Notes: a model not told the origin generated them from the letters alone. Shown: positions 1-5,435, counted from the first letter of the stretch. The stretch: DNA of 11,378 nucleotides from Lachnospiraceae bacterium (GCA_021770615.1 JAETQR010000071.1:1-11378); one strand, 5' to 3'. Made by a program: numbers and translations.

Positions 1-35
1 AATTCCGGAGTGTAAGATTTTTGATTTTTCGCCAT
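1..35 (-). CDS. IS3-family transposase OrfA, 5' end only
   Basis: Eleven codons of a minus-strand gene are visible before it runs off the left edge. They read MAKNQKSYTPE, followed by TT, which could begin a Phe codon. I recognise this as the usual opening of IS3/IS150-group OrfA proteins, the helix-turn-helix subunit that is frameshift-fused to the DDE OrfB to make the active transposase. An AAAGGAG ribosome-binding site lies 9 nt upstream of the ATG (minus strand, just right of position 35), so the start is well supported. Family assignment rests on a short stretch and on memory of the family; extending the sequence to the left would settle it. Confidence 0.6.
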   Translation of the reverse strand, partial: MAKNQKSYTPE

Positions 36-100
36 GCCTTTCATCTCCTTTGCTCTTTCATTTGATAGTATAGGTTGTTCAACTTTTCCTGTCCACACTT
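1..100 (-). mobile_element. Terminal part of an IS3-family insertion sequence
   Basis: On the minus strand the sequence upstream of the OrfA start ends in TGTGGACAGGAAAAGTTGAA (positions 100 down to 81). This resembles the TG-starting inverted repeats of IS3-group elements. I therefore place the element end near 100. The exact end is inferred because the other end and the target duplication are outside the window. If correct, the IS stops about 35 bp before the start codon of the next gene, separating that gene from whatever promoter it had. Confidence 0.4.
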
Positions 101-134
101 ATATACTAACACCAATGAAAGGACGGCGGTATTC

Positions 135-842
135 ATGAAAAGAACTTGGACAAAAAGCCTGGCGTTCGCCTTGGCACTCCTCATGGCAGTATCTATGACA
201 GCAGCAAACCCAATGCCCGCGCAGGCGGCAGCGAAGAAAATGACGGTGAAAGTGGCAAGCCAGAAGAAAAAGGCGGCAATATCCGGCAAGACGCTCAATA
301 TCCTTGCGAAAACTTCTGTAAAGCTGGCTGTAAAAAGCCCGGTTACAAAGACAGGGAAAAAGACCGTGGTTAAGGATGTGACAGCGAAAGCCAAATACAA
401 GACCAGCAACAAGAAAGTGGTTTCCGTAAGCGGGAAAGGCGTAGTCACCGCAAAGAAGAACGGGACGTCTACGCTCACAGTAAAATATGGCGGCAAGGCA
501 CTGAAACTGAAAGTCAGGGTCAACATGAACCATAAGCACAACTGGAAGGCACACAAGAAGACCGTGACAGTGAGAAAAGAAGTTATTCACTGTAACTGTG
601 GTGCGATATTGCCAGAAGATGAAAAGAAAGATTGTGATATTTGTAAGAGAAATAATTATACATGTGCAGATTACGGCTATTGTTGCTGTAAACGATATGC
701 CCATATAGACCAGCATCTACTCAACGGTGAAAAAACTAACTTTTGGTACGCCTATGAATATCAGAAAGTAAAGTATGTAGACCATTACACCTGCGGATGC
801 GGAATGACAAAAGCAGGTGAACCGAAACCAAAAGACGATTGA
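135..842 (+). CDS. Secreted Lys-rich protein with Ig-like (BIG2-type) domain and Cys/His-rich tail
   Basis: The protein has 235 residues. The start at 135 is chosen because AAAGGA lies at 118-123 and a clear Sec signal peptide follows: basic MKRTWTK, a hydrophobic stretch to about residue 23, and a probable AQA-A cleavage near residue 31. Residues 35-85 are very Lys-rich. Residues 87-130 carry the pattern of a bacterial Ig-like group 2 domain (YKTSN.KVVSVSGKGVVTAKKNGTSTLTV). From 133 on there is an HKHNW motif and ten cysteines (C153, C155, C167, C170, C177, C183-185, C220, C222), several in CxC or CxxC pairs. This is similar to the HxHxW..CxxCG tails seen on Firmicute surface proteins and suggests metal binding or disulfides. 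It is probably exported and may sit at the envelope; no sortase motif or membrane anchor is visible. The substrate is unknown. Only about 35 bp separate it from the likely IS end, so its present promoter may come from the IS. Confidence 0.75.
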   Translation: MKRTWTKSLAFALALLMAVSMTAANPMPAQAAAKKMTVKVASQKKKAAISGKTLNILAKTSVKLAVKSPVTKTGKKTVVKDVTAKAKYKTSNKKVVSVSGKGVVTAKKNGTSTLTVKYGGKALKLKVRVNMNHKHNWKAHKKTVTVRKEVIHCNCGAILPEDEKKDCDICKRNNYTCADYGYCCCKRYAHIDQHLLNGEKTNFWYAYEYQKVKYVDHYTCGCGMTKAGEPKPKDD

Positions 843-854
843 CATGCACAGGGA

Positions 855-908
855 AAGGGGCTGCCGCTTCACGAATTTTCATTCGTTAAAGCGACAGCCC
901 CTTTTTTT
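855..908 (+). terminator. Intrinsic terminator after the secreted-protein gene
   Basis: Thirteen bases after the stop codon a long hairpin forms. Arms 855-869 and 889-903 pair over 15 positions with one C-A mismatch, and a further ACGAA/TTCGT stem (871-875 with 882-886) sits inside. A run of seven T follows (902-908). This is a textbook rho-independent terminator for the plus-strand gene. The facing minus-strand gene ends at 956, so the hairpin could also help stop transcription from the right, although its T-tract on that strand is short. Confidence 0.9.
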
Positions 909-955
909 CACTCCACAAATGTAGGACGTACATTTTATTTTTCATACAGCAAATT

Positions 956-1822
956 TTATTTAATATCCACATTAAAATCATCAAAGTATTGTTGGTACTT
1001 TTTAAATTCTTGTATTTGTTTCCTGCCATTTTCAAGGTATTCATCAAGCAGTTTTACTATTTTTGACTTTTCATCATACATATCGCTATATTGAACCTCA
1101 GCAAATGATTGCCAATAAGCTGCAAATCCACTAATATTCTTGTGAAAGCTATATGCCTGTAAACCAAGTGAATATGGATTGGGCTTTCTTTGTTCTAAAT
1201 AATCTTCTACAAATTCACGAAATTTTTCATCAAATCCAGATAAAGTTTTTCCCTCAAATCTTTCTAAAAAGGATTTTCTAAAAAGTTCACTCCCATGTCG
1301 CAAATGTACCCAACAGACTGCATTCTTTCTCTCTCTTTCCCTCTCCTCCGGAAAAATATACTCTTTTCCATATTCAGGATGAAGTCCATCATATTTGATT
1401 ACAGCATATGGAACATAATCAATTAAAGTAGATTCAAAAAGATTTCCAAAACCTTCTGAAAAATCTAATCCTGATAGTTCTGTAATCGTATCTTTAAACA
1501 TTTTGTCCCAATCAATATGTCCCCAAAGCATCCTGTCATAATTCGTACCGTTTTTCTTTATATGTACGTCTACTTTGGTGTCCACTATACATTCCTTCAA
1601 GAAGGAATCCTTATCTTCAAATAGATATAAATAATATAAGTATGCATATTCACTTTTACCAATCAAATAAGGATGATGGTTATTTCGTATTGCTTGTGTT
1701 ATGTTTGACACACGTTTCGGGTCATTTAAAATTTTGTCCCTGCTAATTTTTAATTGTTTTTTCCTATTGCGTATTGAACCAGCAAGTGATTTATAAAAAT
1801 CCTCTATTATTTTCTCAAACAT
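956..1822 (-). CDS. Unknown protein with N-terminal XRE-like helix-turn-helix; AT-rich cargo gene
   Basis: I do not recognise the family of this 288-residue protein. AAGGAG lies 8 nt before the ATG, and a good promoter sits about 35 nt further up (1864-1892). Residues about 12-55 (SIRNRKKQLKIS.DKI..DP..VSNI..AIRNNHHPYLI) read like a divergent Cro/CI-type helix-turn-helix. The remainder is charged and aromatic, with no signal peptide or membrane segment, and includes an acidic-basic patch (PEERERERKN, 159-167) and a helical Lys/Glu-rich C-terminus. The gene is visibly more AT-rich than the citrate synthase or MFS genes to the right. It is monocistronic, faces away from the replication operon across a terminator-like inverted repeat, and lies beyond the replication gene. 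Accessory (cargo) genes such as phage-defence or superinfection factors often occupy that position in satellites and prophages. That role is inference from position only. Confidence 0.7.
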   Translation of the reverse strand: MFEKIIEDFYKSLAGSIRNRKKQLKISRDKILNDPKRVSNITQAIRNNHHPYLIGKSEYAYLYYLYLFEDKDSFLKECIVDTKVDVHIKKNGTNYDRMLWGHIDWDKMFKDTITELSGLDFSEGFGNLFESTLIDYVPYAVIKYDGLHPEYGKEYIFPEERERERKNAVCWVHLRHGSELFRKSFLERFEGKTLSGFDEKFREFVEDYLEQRKPNPYSLGLQAYSFHKNISGFAAYWQSFAEVQYSDMYDEKSKIVKLLDEYLENGRKQIQEFKKYQQYFDDFNVDIK

Positions 1823-1863
1823 TATATCCTCTCCTTATTCCATGTATAAAGAAATAAACCTAA

Positions 1864-1892
1864 ATTATATAATTACCGTCTTTGTTATTCAA
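1864..1892 (-). promoter_or_regulatory. Sigma-A-type promoter of the AT-rich cargo gene
   Basis: On the minus strand there is TTGAAT (1892-1887), a 17-bp spacer and a perfect TATAAT (1869-1864). Transcription would start near 1857 and give a leader of about 35 nt before the ATG at 1822. The gene therefore has its own promoter and need not depend on the early replication operon, which fits constitutive expression from the integrated state. Confidence 0.7.
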
Positions 1893-1920
1893 TTTAATAA
1901 TACCACAAAGAATTTCTATG

Positions 1921-1981
1921 CACAACAAAAGTGGTACAAAAGCCTGTTCTCCTGTCCTATTAACGTACCACTTTATTTGTG
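1921..1981 (-). terminator. 17-bp imperfect inverted repeat, probable terminator of the replication operon
   Basis: Arms 1921-1937 and 1965-1981 match in 15 of 17 positions, with ten consecutive perfect pairs (AAAGTGGTAC with GTACCACTTT) and a 27-nt loop. Read on the minus strand the hairpin is followed by TTTTGTTG, so it can end transcripts coming from the replisome organizer gene. The loop is long for a terminator, so a recombination or mobilisation site is the alternative. Confidence 0.45.
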
Positions 1982-1997
1982 CTATTCTATAATCGCA

Positions 1998-2044
1998 AGG
2001 TAATAATTTCCATAAAAACTCTTATTACCTGATACTGACGTCAG
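1998..2044. repeat. Inverted repeat and 10-bp palindrome downstream of the replication gene
   Basis: AGGTAATAA (1998-2006) and TTATTACCT (2022-2030) form a perfect 9-bp inverted repeat with a 15-nt loop. CTGACGTCAG (2035-2044) is a perfect palindrome. With the 1921-1981 repeat they make three dyads in about 125 bp of otherwise featureless sequence between the replisome organizer stop (2154) and the cargo-gene promoter. No run of T follows on either strand, so these two are not obvious terminators. Protein-binding or nicking sites are possible. Confidence 0.55.
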
Positions 2045-2153
2045 CGTAACAAAAAAACAAAATTTAAAGTGCGGGCAAAAAGCCACAAGAAATAGGTCCA
2101 CCTCATACCCCACAAGGTCGCACAGGCTCCCATCCACAAGCTCCACTTTCTCC

Positions 2154-3008
2154 CTAGACAGCTCCTTCTTCTCCAAGCGATTCCCTAAGTTCCCTTTCAA
2201 ATTCTTCATAGCTCCTATACTGTGTCCTCCCTCCTTCCTCCGGTTCCTGCTGTGCTGGCTGCCTGTCCGCATAATTGCCGTCAAGGACCTTTGCCATGTT
2301 TGCATCCTTAACAAGCCAGTCGAAGTTTGCGGACCAGTCCCGGTTATTCTGCCCTTTTAGAAAGTTGCTTTCCTCTGCCATTGTGAAAAGCCTTTTAAAG
2401 TCCTCAATGGTATACTGCTTCAATCTTGCCTTGATTGCCTTCTTTCTGGAATCGGATAGTTTAGTTAAGCGGGGGAACGAGATACAAATCTCGTTATACA
2501 TATCAGCTATCTGCTGATAATCCGCATTTTCTCTTTTATCTCTTTTATTATCTTTAATCTCTAATCTCTTATCTATAATCTCTGGTATGCATTTCTCGGA
2601 GATTTCTCCAACATTTTTCAAAGATTTCTTTTCCGAAGTCATCCTTCTGTCATACGCCCTTTTCCTGTCCGCCTCCGTTGTGCTTTTCCCTATGAGATTT
2701 TGTATGTCGCACATATATATAGCCCCATTTTCAAGCACTTCAATTAGTCCATACTCCTTAAATACTTCCAATGCTTCTTTCACAATTTTTTCCTTTTGCC
2801 TGGTGATTATTGCTATCATTTTTGTATCATAAGGAATGATATCATTAACCATTAAACGTCCATTTGTCTTTAAACTTTTTAAATAAAGTTTCAAAAGAAT
2901 GTTAGAAAAATTAATTCCATTTTTCATATTTTCTATAAAAATAATGTTTTCAGAATCAAAAAAATTTTCTTTAAGTCTTATGTAATAATATTTTTTATTG
3001 TCAGCCAT
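2154..3008 (-). CDS. Phage-type replisome organizer (replication initiator)
   Basis: The protein has 284 residues and starts with AGAGGA about 11 nt upstream of the ATG. Residues 5-120 match the phage replisome organizer N-terminal domain of Firmicute phages and elements: KYYYIRLKENFF opening, the LKLYLKSLKTNGRLMVND..PY segment, an EVFKEYGLIE winged-helix-like stretch, and the closing EADRKRAYDRRM. Residues 125-165 are a hydrophilic linker. Residues 219-246 carry NNRDWSANFDWLVKDANMAKVLDGNY-like sequence, the usual C-terminal motif of these proteins. Family members bind repeats in the origin and recruit the host helicase. The usual partner, a DnaC-like loader gene directly downstream, is not seen: after the stop there are only inverted repeats. 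It ends the minus-strand early operon, 8 nt after the excisionase-like gene, and should be transcribed from the Cro-side promoter when the repressor is lifted. Confidence 0.85.
   Translation of the reverse strand: MADNKKYYYIRLKENFFDSENIIFIENMKNGINFSNILLKLYLKSLKTNGRLMVNDIIPYDTKMIAIITRQKEKIVKEALEVFKEYGLIEVLENGAIYMCDIQNLIGKSTTEADRKRAYDRRMTSEKKSLKNVGEISEKCIPEIIDKRLEIKDNKRDKRENADYQQIADMYNEICISFPRLTKLSDSRKKAIKARLKQYTIEDFKRLFTMAEESNFLKGQNNRDWSANFDWLVKDANMAKVLDGNYADRQPAQQEPEEGGRTQYRSYEEFERELRESLGEEGAV
2536..2583. repeat. Heptamer iterons inside the replisome organizer gene, candidate origin
   Basis: On the plus strand TAATCTC occurs at 2555-2561, 2562-2568 and 2576-2582, and the variant TTATCTA fills 2569-2575, giving four head-to-tail 7-bp units in exact register. 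Further variants TTATCTT (2548-2554) and TTATCTC (2536-2542) lie alongside. The unit is not a multiple of three, so the repeat is not explained by repeated amino acids; it crosses the linker region of the protein. In several Firmicute phages the origin lies inside the replisome organizer gene and consists of direct repeats bound by the protein. The origin role here is inferred from that precedent. Confidence 0.6.
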
Positions 3009-3016
3009 TTTAGATT

Positions 3017-3211
3017 TTATCCTCTCTTACCGCCCTCCTTATCCCCAACATTCAGGTAATCCACCAACTTATCCCAGTTAATCAAAAACTTACTCCCTGC
3101 CTTAATATAGACAATTTGGCGGTTAATGCACATCTTCCGCAGCCTGTCATAAGAAATGCCTGTCCGGCTGGATGCTTCTTTAAGCGTCACCATCTGTACG
3201 GTCTGTCCCAT
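3017..3211 (-). CDS. Small excisionase-like helix-turn-helix DNA-binding protein
   Basis: The protein has 64 residues. The start MGQTVQ at 3211 is preferred over an in-frame ATG at 3244 because GGAGG lies 8 nt before it. Residues 8-50 (VTLKEASSRTGISYDRLRKMCINRQIVYIKAGSKFLINWDKLVDYL) follow the excisionase/MerR-like winged helix-turn-helix pattern: a VTLKEAS helix, a recognition helix after GIS, then a basic wing and a FLINWDKLVDYL closing helix. Such proteins act as recombination directionality factors for tyrosine integrases or as transcription factors. An integrase at the other end of the element makes the excision role plausible. It overlaps the upstream 56-codon gene by 32 nt and precedes the replisome organizer by 8 nt, indicating translational coupling in one operon. 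Confidence 0.75.
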   Translation of the reverse strand: MGQTVQMVTLKEASSRTGISYDRLRKMCINRQIVYIKAGSKFLINWDKLVDYLNVGDKEGGKRG

Positions 3212-3350
3212 CTGATTTCCCTCCATTCTGCCGCGCTTCGTCAATCATATACATAATCTCATTGTGGTGTTGCATGAACTCCTTACTGCCAACTCCAAGA
3301 CACTTTTCTTCTACTGTCATCATTGCCGCAAGTTCTTCCTGTGATAACAT
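3180..3350 (-). CDS. Small unknown early-operon protein, 56 residues
   Basis: The ORF begins MLSQEELAAMMTVEEK, with GAGGGG 6 nt before the ATG and the stop of the upstream gene 16 bp further up. It ends inside the next gene (TAA at 3182-3180). The product is acidic at its N-terminus, Met- and His-rich in the middle (FMQHHNEIMYMIDEA) and hydrophilic at the C-terminus. I do not recognise a family. The tight spacing on both sides and the good ribosome-binding site are the case for its being real. It would be made together with the excisionase-like and replication proteins. Confidence 0.55.
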   Translation of the reverse strand: MLSQEELAAMMTVEEKCLGVGSKEFMQHHNEIMYMIDEARQNGGKSDGTDRTDGDA

Positions 3351-3365
3351 AAGAATCCCCTCGCT

Positions 3366-3599
3366 TTACTGGCAGATATGCTTTACATATTCCTCTGATA
3401 CCATGAACGGTGTTTCGCCATCCTCATAGTCGGGATTGTAAATCACATCAACACCGATAGTTACATTATCAATCTGCCTCTCCAATTCCAACATCATGCC
3501 GCTACCCTCTGCATTGATTCCAGTAGATACCTTTGTTACTGTGGAACCTTCCATCATGCTTTCGCTTACTTCTGCATAATCTCTGAATACTTTTGACAT
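3366..3599 (-). CDS. Unknown early-operon protein, 77 residues
   Basis: The ORF encodes an acidic protein beginning MSKVFRDYAEVSESMMEGS and ending VSEEYVKHICQ. AAGGAG lies 10 nt before the ATG and overlaps the end of the preceding Cro-like gene, whose stop is 18 nt upstream of this start, so the two are probably coupled. No signal peptide, membrane segment or known motif is visible. The alternating hydrophobic pattern in the middle (TIGVDVIYNPDYEDGE) suggests beta structure. Its position, second gene of the lytic-direction operon, is where small phage and satellite regulators or accessory replication proteins usually lie. Function is unknown. Confidence 0.65.
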   Translation of the reverse strand: MSKVFRDYAEVSESMMEGSTVTKVSTGINAEGSGMMLELERQIDNVTIGVDVIYNPDYEDGETPFMVSEEYVKHICQ

Positions 3600-3617
3600 T
3601 TCCTGTTTTCTCCTTTC

Positions 3618-3827
3618 TTAGTCCTCAATGATTACAATGTCTTTGGCAGAAAAATCCAATGCCTTGCAGATTGCCGGAACCACTTTTGTTTTTCCCACTC
3701 TGTTTCCATTCAAGGCATTGGATACTGCCTGTTGGCTTACTCCGCCTTGTCTGGCTATCTCTGTAGCAGTTATGCCACGTTCAGCCATTGCAAAGTAGAT
3801 TTTCTTTGTGTCGAGTTTAAGTTTCAT
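3618..3827 (-). CDS. Cro-like XRE-family regulator
   Basis: The protein has 69 residues and is almost entirely a helix-turn-helix domain. Residues about 8-62 contain IYFAMAERGITATEIARQGGVSQQAVSNALNGN, with the recognition helix at SQQAVSNALN. AAAGGAG stands 6 nt before the ATG. As the first gene of the minus-strand early operon, divergent from a larger CI-like repressor gene, it has the position and size of Cro. The expected action is binding to the shared operators at 3843-3960 and reducing repressor synthesis, thereby favouring excision and replication. The DNA-binding fold is evident; the Cro role is inferred from context. Confidence 0.8.
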   Translation of the reverse strand: MKLKLDTKKIYFAMAERGITATEIARQGGVSQQAVSNALNGNRVGKTKVVPAICKALDFSAKDIVIIED

Positions 3828-3865
3828 GCTGTTCTCCTTTCTATATTCGTTTATGAATATTTTTC

Positions 3866-3894
3866 TTGACAGCTTTATGATACTATTCTATAAT
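3866..3894 (+). promoter_or_regulatory. Consensus promoter driving the CI-like repressor
   Basis: TTGACA at 3866-3871, a 17-bp spacer and TATAAT at 3889-3894 are a perfect sigma-A promoter on the plus strand. Initiation near 3901 gives a leader of about 60 nt to the ATG at 3961. Its -10 box is exactly the six-base centre of operator 2 (3883-3900), and the leader contains operators 3 and 4. A second, extended -10 (TGTTATAAT, 3934-3942) without a good -35 lies closer to the gene and might give a very short leader. Confidence 0.85.
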
Positions 3895-3905
3895 GAATAT
3901 GTCAA
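3877..3905 (-). promoter_or_regulatory. Early promoter for the Cro-like/xis/rep operon, interlocked with the repressor promoter
   Basis: On the minus strand TTGACA (3905-3900), a 17-bp spacer and TATCAT (3882-3877) form a near-consensus promoter with a start near 3870 and a leader of about 43 nt. Its core lies across the repressor promoter: the -10 box of each sits inside the spacer of the other. Two polymerases cannot occupy both at once. Operator 2 falls in this promoter's spacer and operator 1 (3843-3860) lies just downstream of the start. Confidence 0.8.
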
Positions 3906-3960
3906 GAAAATATTTTCATTTTTGAATATTTTATGTTATAATATTTTCAGAGGTGAAAAT

Positions 3961-4992
3961 ATGGGAATAAATGAAGTTGTTCAAATAGGAAAAAGAATTA
4001 AAGAATACAGAAAATCCAAAGGATTTACCCAAAAAGAAATAGCTTTACGTGCTGAAATACCATACTCAACCTATTCCAATTATGAAAATAATAATCGAGA
4101 ACCTAATCGAGAACAATTGCAAAAAATAGCAAATGCTCTTAATGTACCTCTTTATGAATTAATGGGATTTGACGGTAGCATTCGGGTTAATGGAAGGAAA
4201 CAACGACCTTTCGACATTGCTATACAAAAATTTCAGAATAACGAAAAATTAACATACGAAGAAGAAGATGCAATTACAGAATATGTTGAATCAGAGCAGT
4301 TCAAACAAGAAAAAGAATATATAAAACAGATTGCTCAAAAGGCCTACGATTATATATCCTATATGCACTCACATTCATTTGCCAGCTCAGAAGAAGAATT
4401 TGATAAATATCATGAACAACAGCAAAAAGAAGAAGCTGCCAAAAACGCACCTAAATTTACTGCTTATGACGAAAAGGGAAACAAGATAAAAGCCGAAAAA
4501 GCACCTAAATTCACAACTGCTAGCAGGTCACACGCCCAAACAGAAGCCTATGACTTATTTCATTCATTGCTTAATGAAGACTGGATAATGACCCAAGAGC
4601 AAGAAGTTATTGCCGTTCAATTAAGGGATATATTGAACACATATAACGAATTGAATGATACGGGAAGAAAAATGGCGGTTAAACGTATTGAAGAGTTGCG
4701 TTACTCCGACATTATGACCGATTCCCAACAAGATGACATATATTTTGACCGCATAAAGAAAAAGATAAAAAATGGAGAAAAATTAGCACCTGATGAAATC
4801 GAATGGTGGCATAATTATTTAGATAAATCTGTAAAGACAGTGGGGGCTATTTTTGAATCTCTTTTTTCTATGCTAAATAAAGAAGGACAAAGAAAGGCAC
4901 ACACACAAATAAACAGAGCAATAGATCAAATAGAAATGCTCACCAAGATACCTGAATACCAAAAGAACCCACCCGAACCATCCCAGGAATAA
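3961..4992 (+). CDS. CI-like XRE repressor with a long duplicated C-terminal region
   Basis: The start at 3961 (343 residues) is chosen over upstream in-frame starts because AGAGG lies 7 nt before it and the helix-turn-helix begins immediately. Residues 7-68 (IGKRIKEYRKSKGFTQKEIALRA..PYSTYSNYENNNREP..EQLQKIANALNVPLYELMG) are a typical XRE domain. There is no S24/LexA-type peptidase, so classical RecA-triggered self-cleavage is not expected. The rest appears to contain two copies of a module. Residues 84-110 resemble 262-288 (FD.-I.K..N.EKL..-E pattern), and 223-248 resemble 301-328 (LN..G..KA...IE.L pattern). The linker carries two APKFT motifs (163-167 and 181-185). The gene is AT-rich. It is divergent from the Cro-like gene and points toward the integrase, as in prophages and satellites. 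Release by a partner or inducer protein, as for SaPI Stl, is a possibility suggested by the missing peptidase. Confidence 0.85.
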   Translation: MGINEVVQIGKRIKEYRKSKGFTQKEIALRAEIPYSTYSNYENNNREPNREQLQKIANALNVPLYELMGFDGSIRVNGRKQRPFDIAIQKFQNNEKLTYEEEDAITEYVESEQFKQEKEYIKQIAQKAYDYISYMHSHSFASSEEEFDKYHEQQQKEEAAKNAPKFTAYDEKGNKIKAEKAPKFTTASRSHAQTEAYDLFHSLLNEDWIMTQEQEVIAVQLRDILNTYNELNDTGRKMAVKRIEELRYSDIMTDSQQDDIYFDRIKKKIKNGEKLAPDEIEWWHNYLDKSVKTVGAIFESLFSMLNKEGQRKAHTQINRAIDQIEMLTKIPEYQKNPPEPSQE

Positions 4993-5359
4993 CCAAACCA
5001 CTTTAGGCTTCGTCCAACAGAAGGGAATTTTCCCTTCTCCTAACGGAGAATCCCAAATGGGTGCATCTAATCAGCGGCAGGGGTGCTGGTAATTACGGGC
5101 AGAGGTAAAGGGAAAATGCCCTTCTCCGGCATCAGAACGGTGCCTCAGATTAGGGCATCCCCAATTCAAGGTTACCTGACATACCGAAATGGAAAGTCAG
5201 CTATAGGACAAATGGCTGTGGTCGACAGTACAGCCATAACCGCTCTATCTGCCCCATACAAGTGTTTTATATGCCATTTGGTGGAAATAACCATCAATAG
5301 CCATTATGCCCTCATATGGACGGCTGGGAACGTCACAGGGCAAACAAGCACCATGACAA
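4993..5359 (+). other. Intergenic stretch with hairpins and a loosely repeated motif; no convincing gene
   Basis: After the repressor stop a 9-bp perfect palindromic stem (5019-5038, AGAAGGGAA/TTCCCTTCT) is present without a following T-run. A related but weaker stem lies at 5109-5122 (AAGGG/CCCTT). Both are followed by CTCC and, some 20-40 bases later, by GGTGC and a CTAAT or GATTA motif, as if one block had been duplicated and diverged. ATGGCTGT/ACAGCCAT (5212-5219 with 5230-5237) is another perfect 8-bp stem. An 82-codon open frame starting at 5116 has an AAAGGG nearby but resembles nothing I know. The stretch may be an untranslated RNA or leader of the toxin locus that follows. Confidence 0.4.
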
Positions 5360-5365
5360 TATAAT
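5360..5365 (+). promoter_or_regulatory. -10 box of the toxin mRNA
   Basis: TATAAT at 5360-5365 has no good -35 hexamer 16-18 bp upstream (AGGGCA at the 17-bp position). Initiation near 5372 would give a leader of about 64 nt. It is the left arm of a long inverted repeat whose right arm contains the stronger antisense promoter. A weak toxin promoter facing a strong antitoxin promoter is the expected balance for a type I system. Confidence 0.5.
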
Positions 5366-5435
5366 ATGCTTAACCGGGGAGCCGATAGGGTGTGAATACC
5401 TCCGTTCCGAGCCTTGGACGGAAGGAGGCGTTTTT

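Larger units (their letters stand above)
3843..3960. promoter_or_regulatory. Four 18-bp dyad operators of the lysogeny-type switch
   Basis: All four sites have the form A-T-W-T-T-C, six bases, then the inverse half. O1 at 3843-3860 is ATATTC-GTTTAT-GAATAT. O2 at 3883-3900 is CTATTC-TATAAT-GAATAT. O3 at 3912-3929 is ATTTTC-ATTTTT-GAATAT. O4 at 3943-3960 is ATTTTC-AGAGGT-GAAAAT. O1 and O3 agree in 15 of 18 positions and O1 and O2 in 14. Centres are spaced 40, 29 and 31 bp. O2 covers both promoters, O1 follows the early start site, and O4 covers the ribosome-binding site and abuts the start codon of the repressor, which suggests self-limitation. Which protein binds which site is inferred. Confidence 0.75.

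Noticed and set aside
41..716. Long minus-strand frames opposite the secreted-protein gene.
   Set aside because: They are antisense shadows of a gene with a clear signal peptide, ribosome-binding site and terminator; no start signal supports them.
1982..2314. Minus-strand frame overlapping the end of the replisome organizer gene, possibly a truncated helicase-loader start.
   Set aside because: Most of it is a shadow of the replication gene; the unique part is covered by inverted repeats and reads Phe/Cys-rich without a motif, and inner starts have poorly spaced ribosome-binding sites.
2529..2583. CRISPR-like array suggested by the repeated TAATCTC motif.
   Set aside because: Units are 7 bp and contiguous with no spacers; iterons fit much better.
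3808..3960. N-terminal extension of the CI-like repressor reading through the operator region.
   Set aside because: The extension overlaps the promoters and Cro-like gene start; AGAGG plus the helix-turn-helix beginning right after 3961 fix the start there.
3975..3986. Short match (GTTCAAATAGG) to the T arm of tRNA-Pro, considered as a second attachment site.
   Set aside because: Only about nine bases match, it lies inside the repressor gene, and acceptor-stem sequence is absent.
5083..5364. Open frame of up to 93 codons between repressor and toxin (inner ATG at 5116).
   Set aside because: The outer GTG start has no ribosome-binding site and the inner ATG only AAAGGG at 3 nt; composition resembles no known protein, and the frame overlaps hairpins and the toxin promoter. 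Kept as an unassigned stretch.
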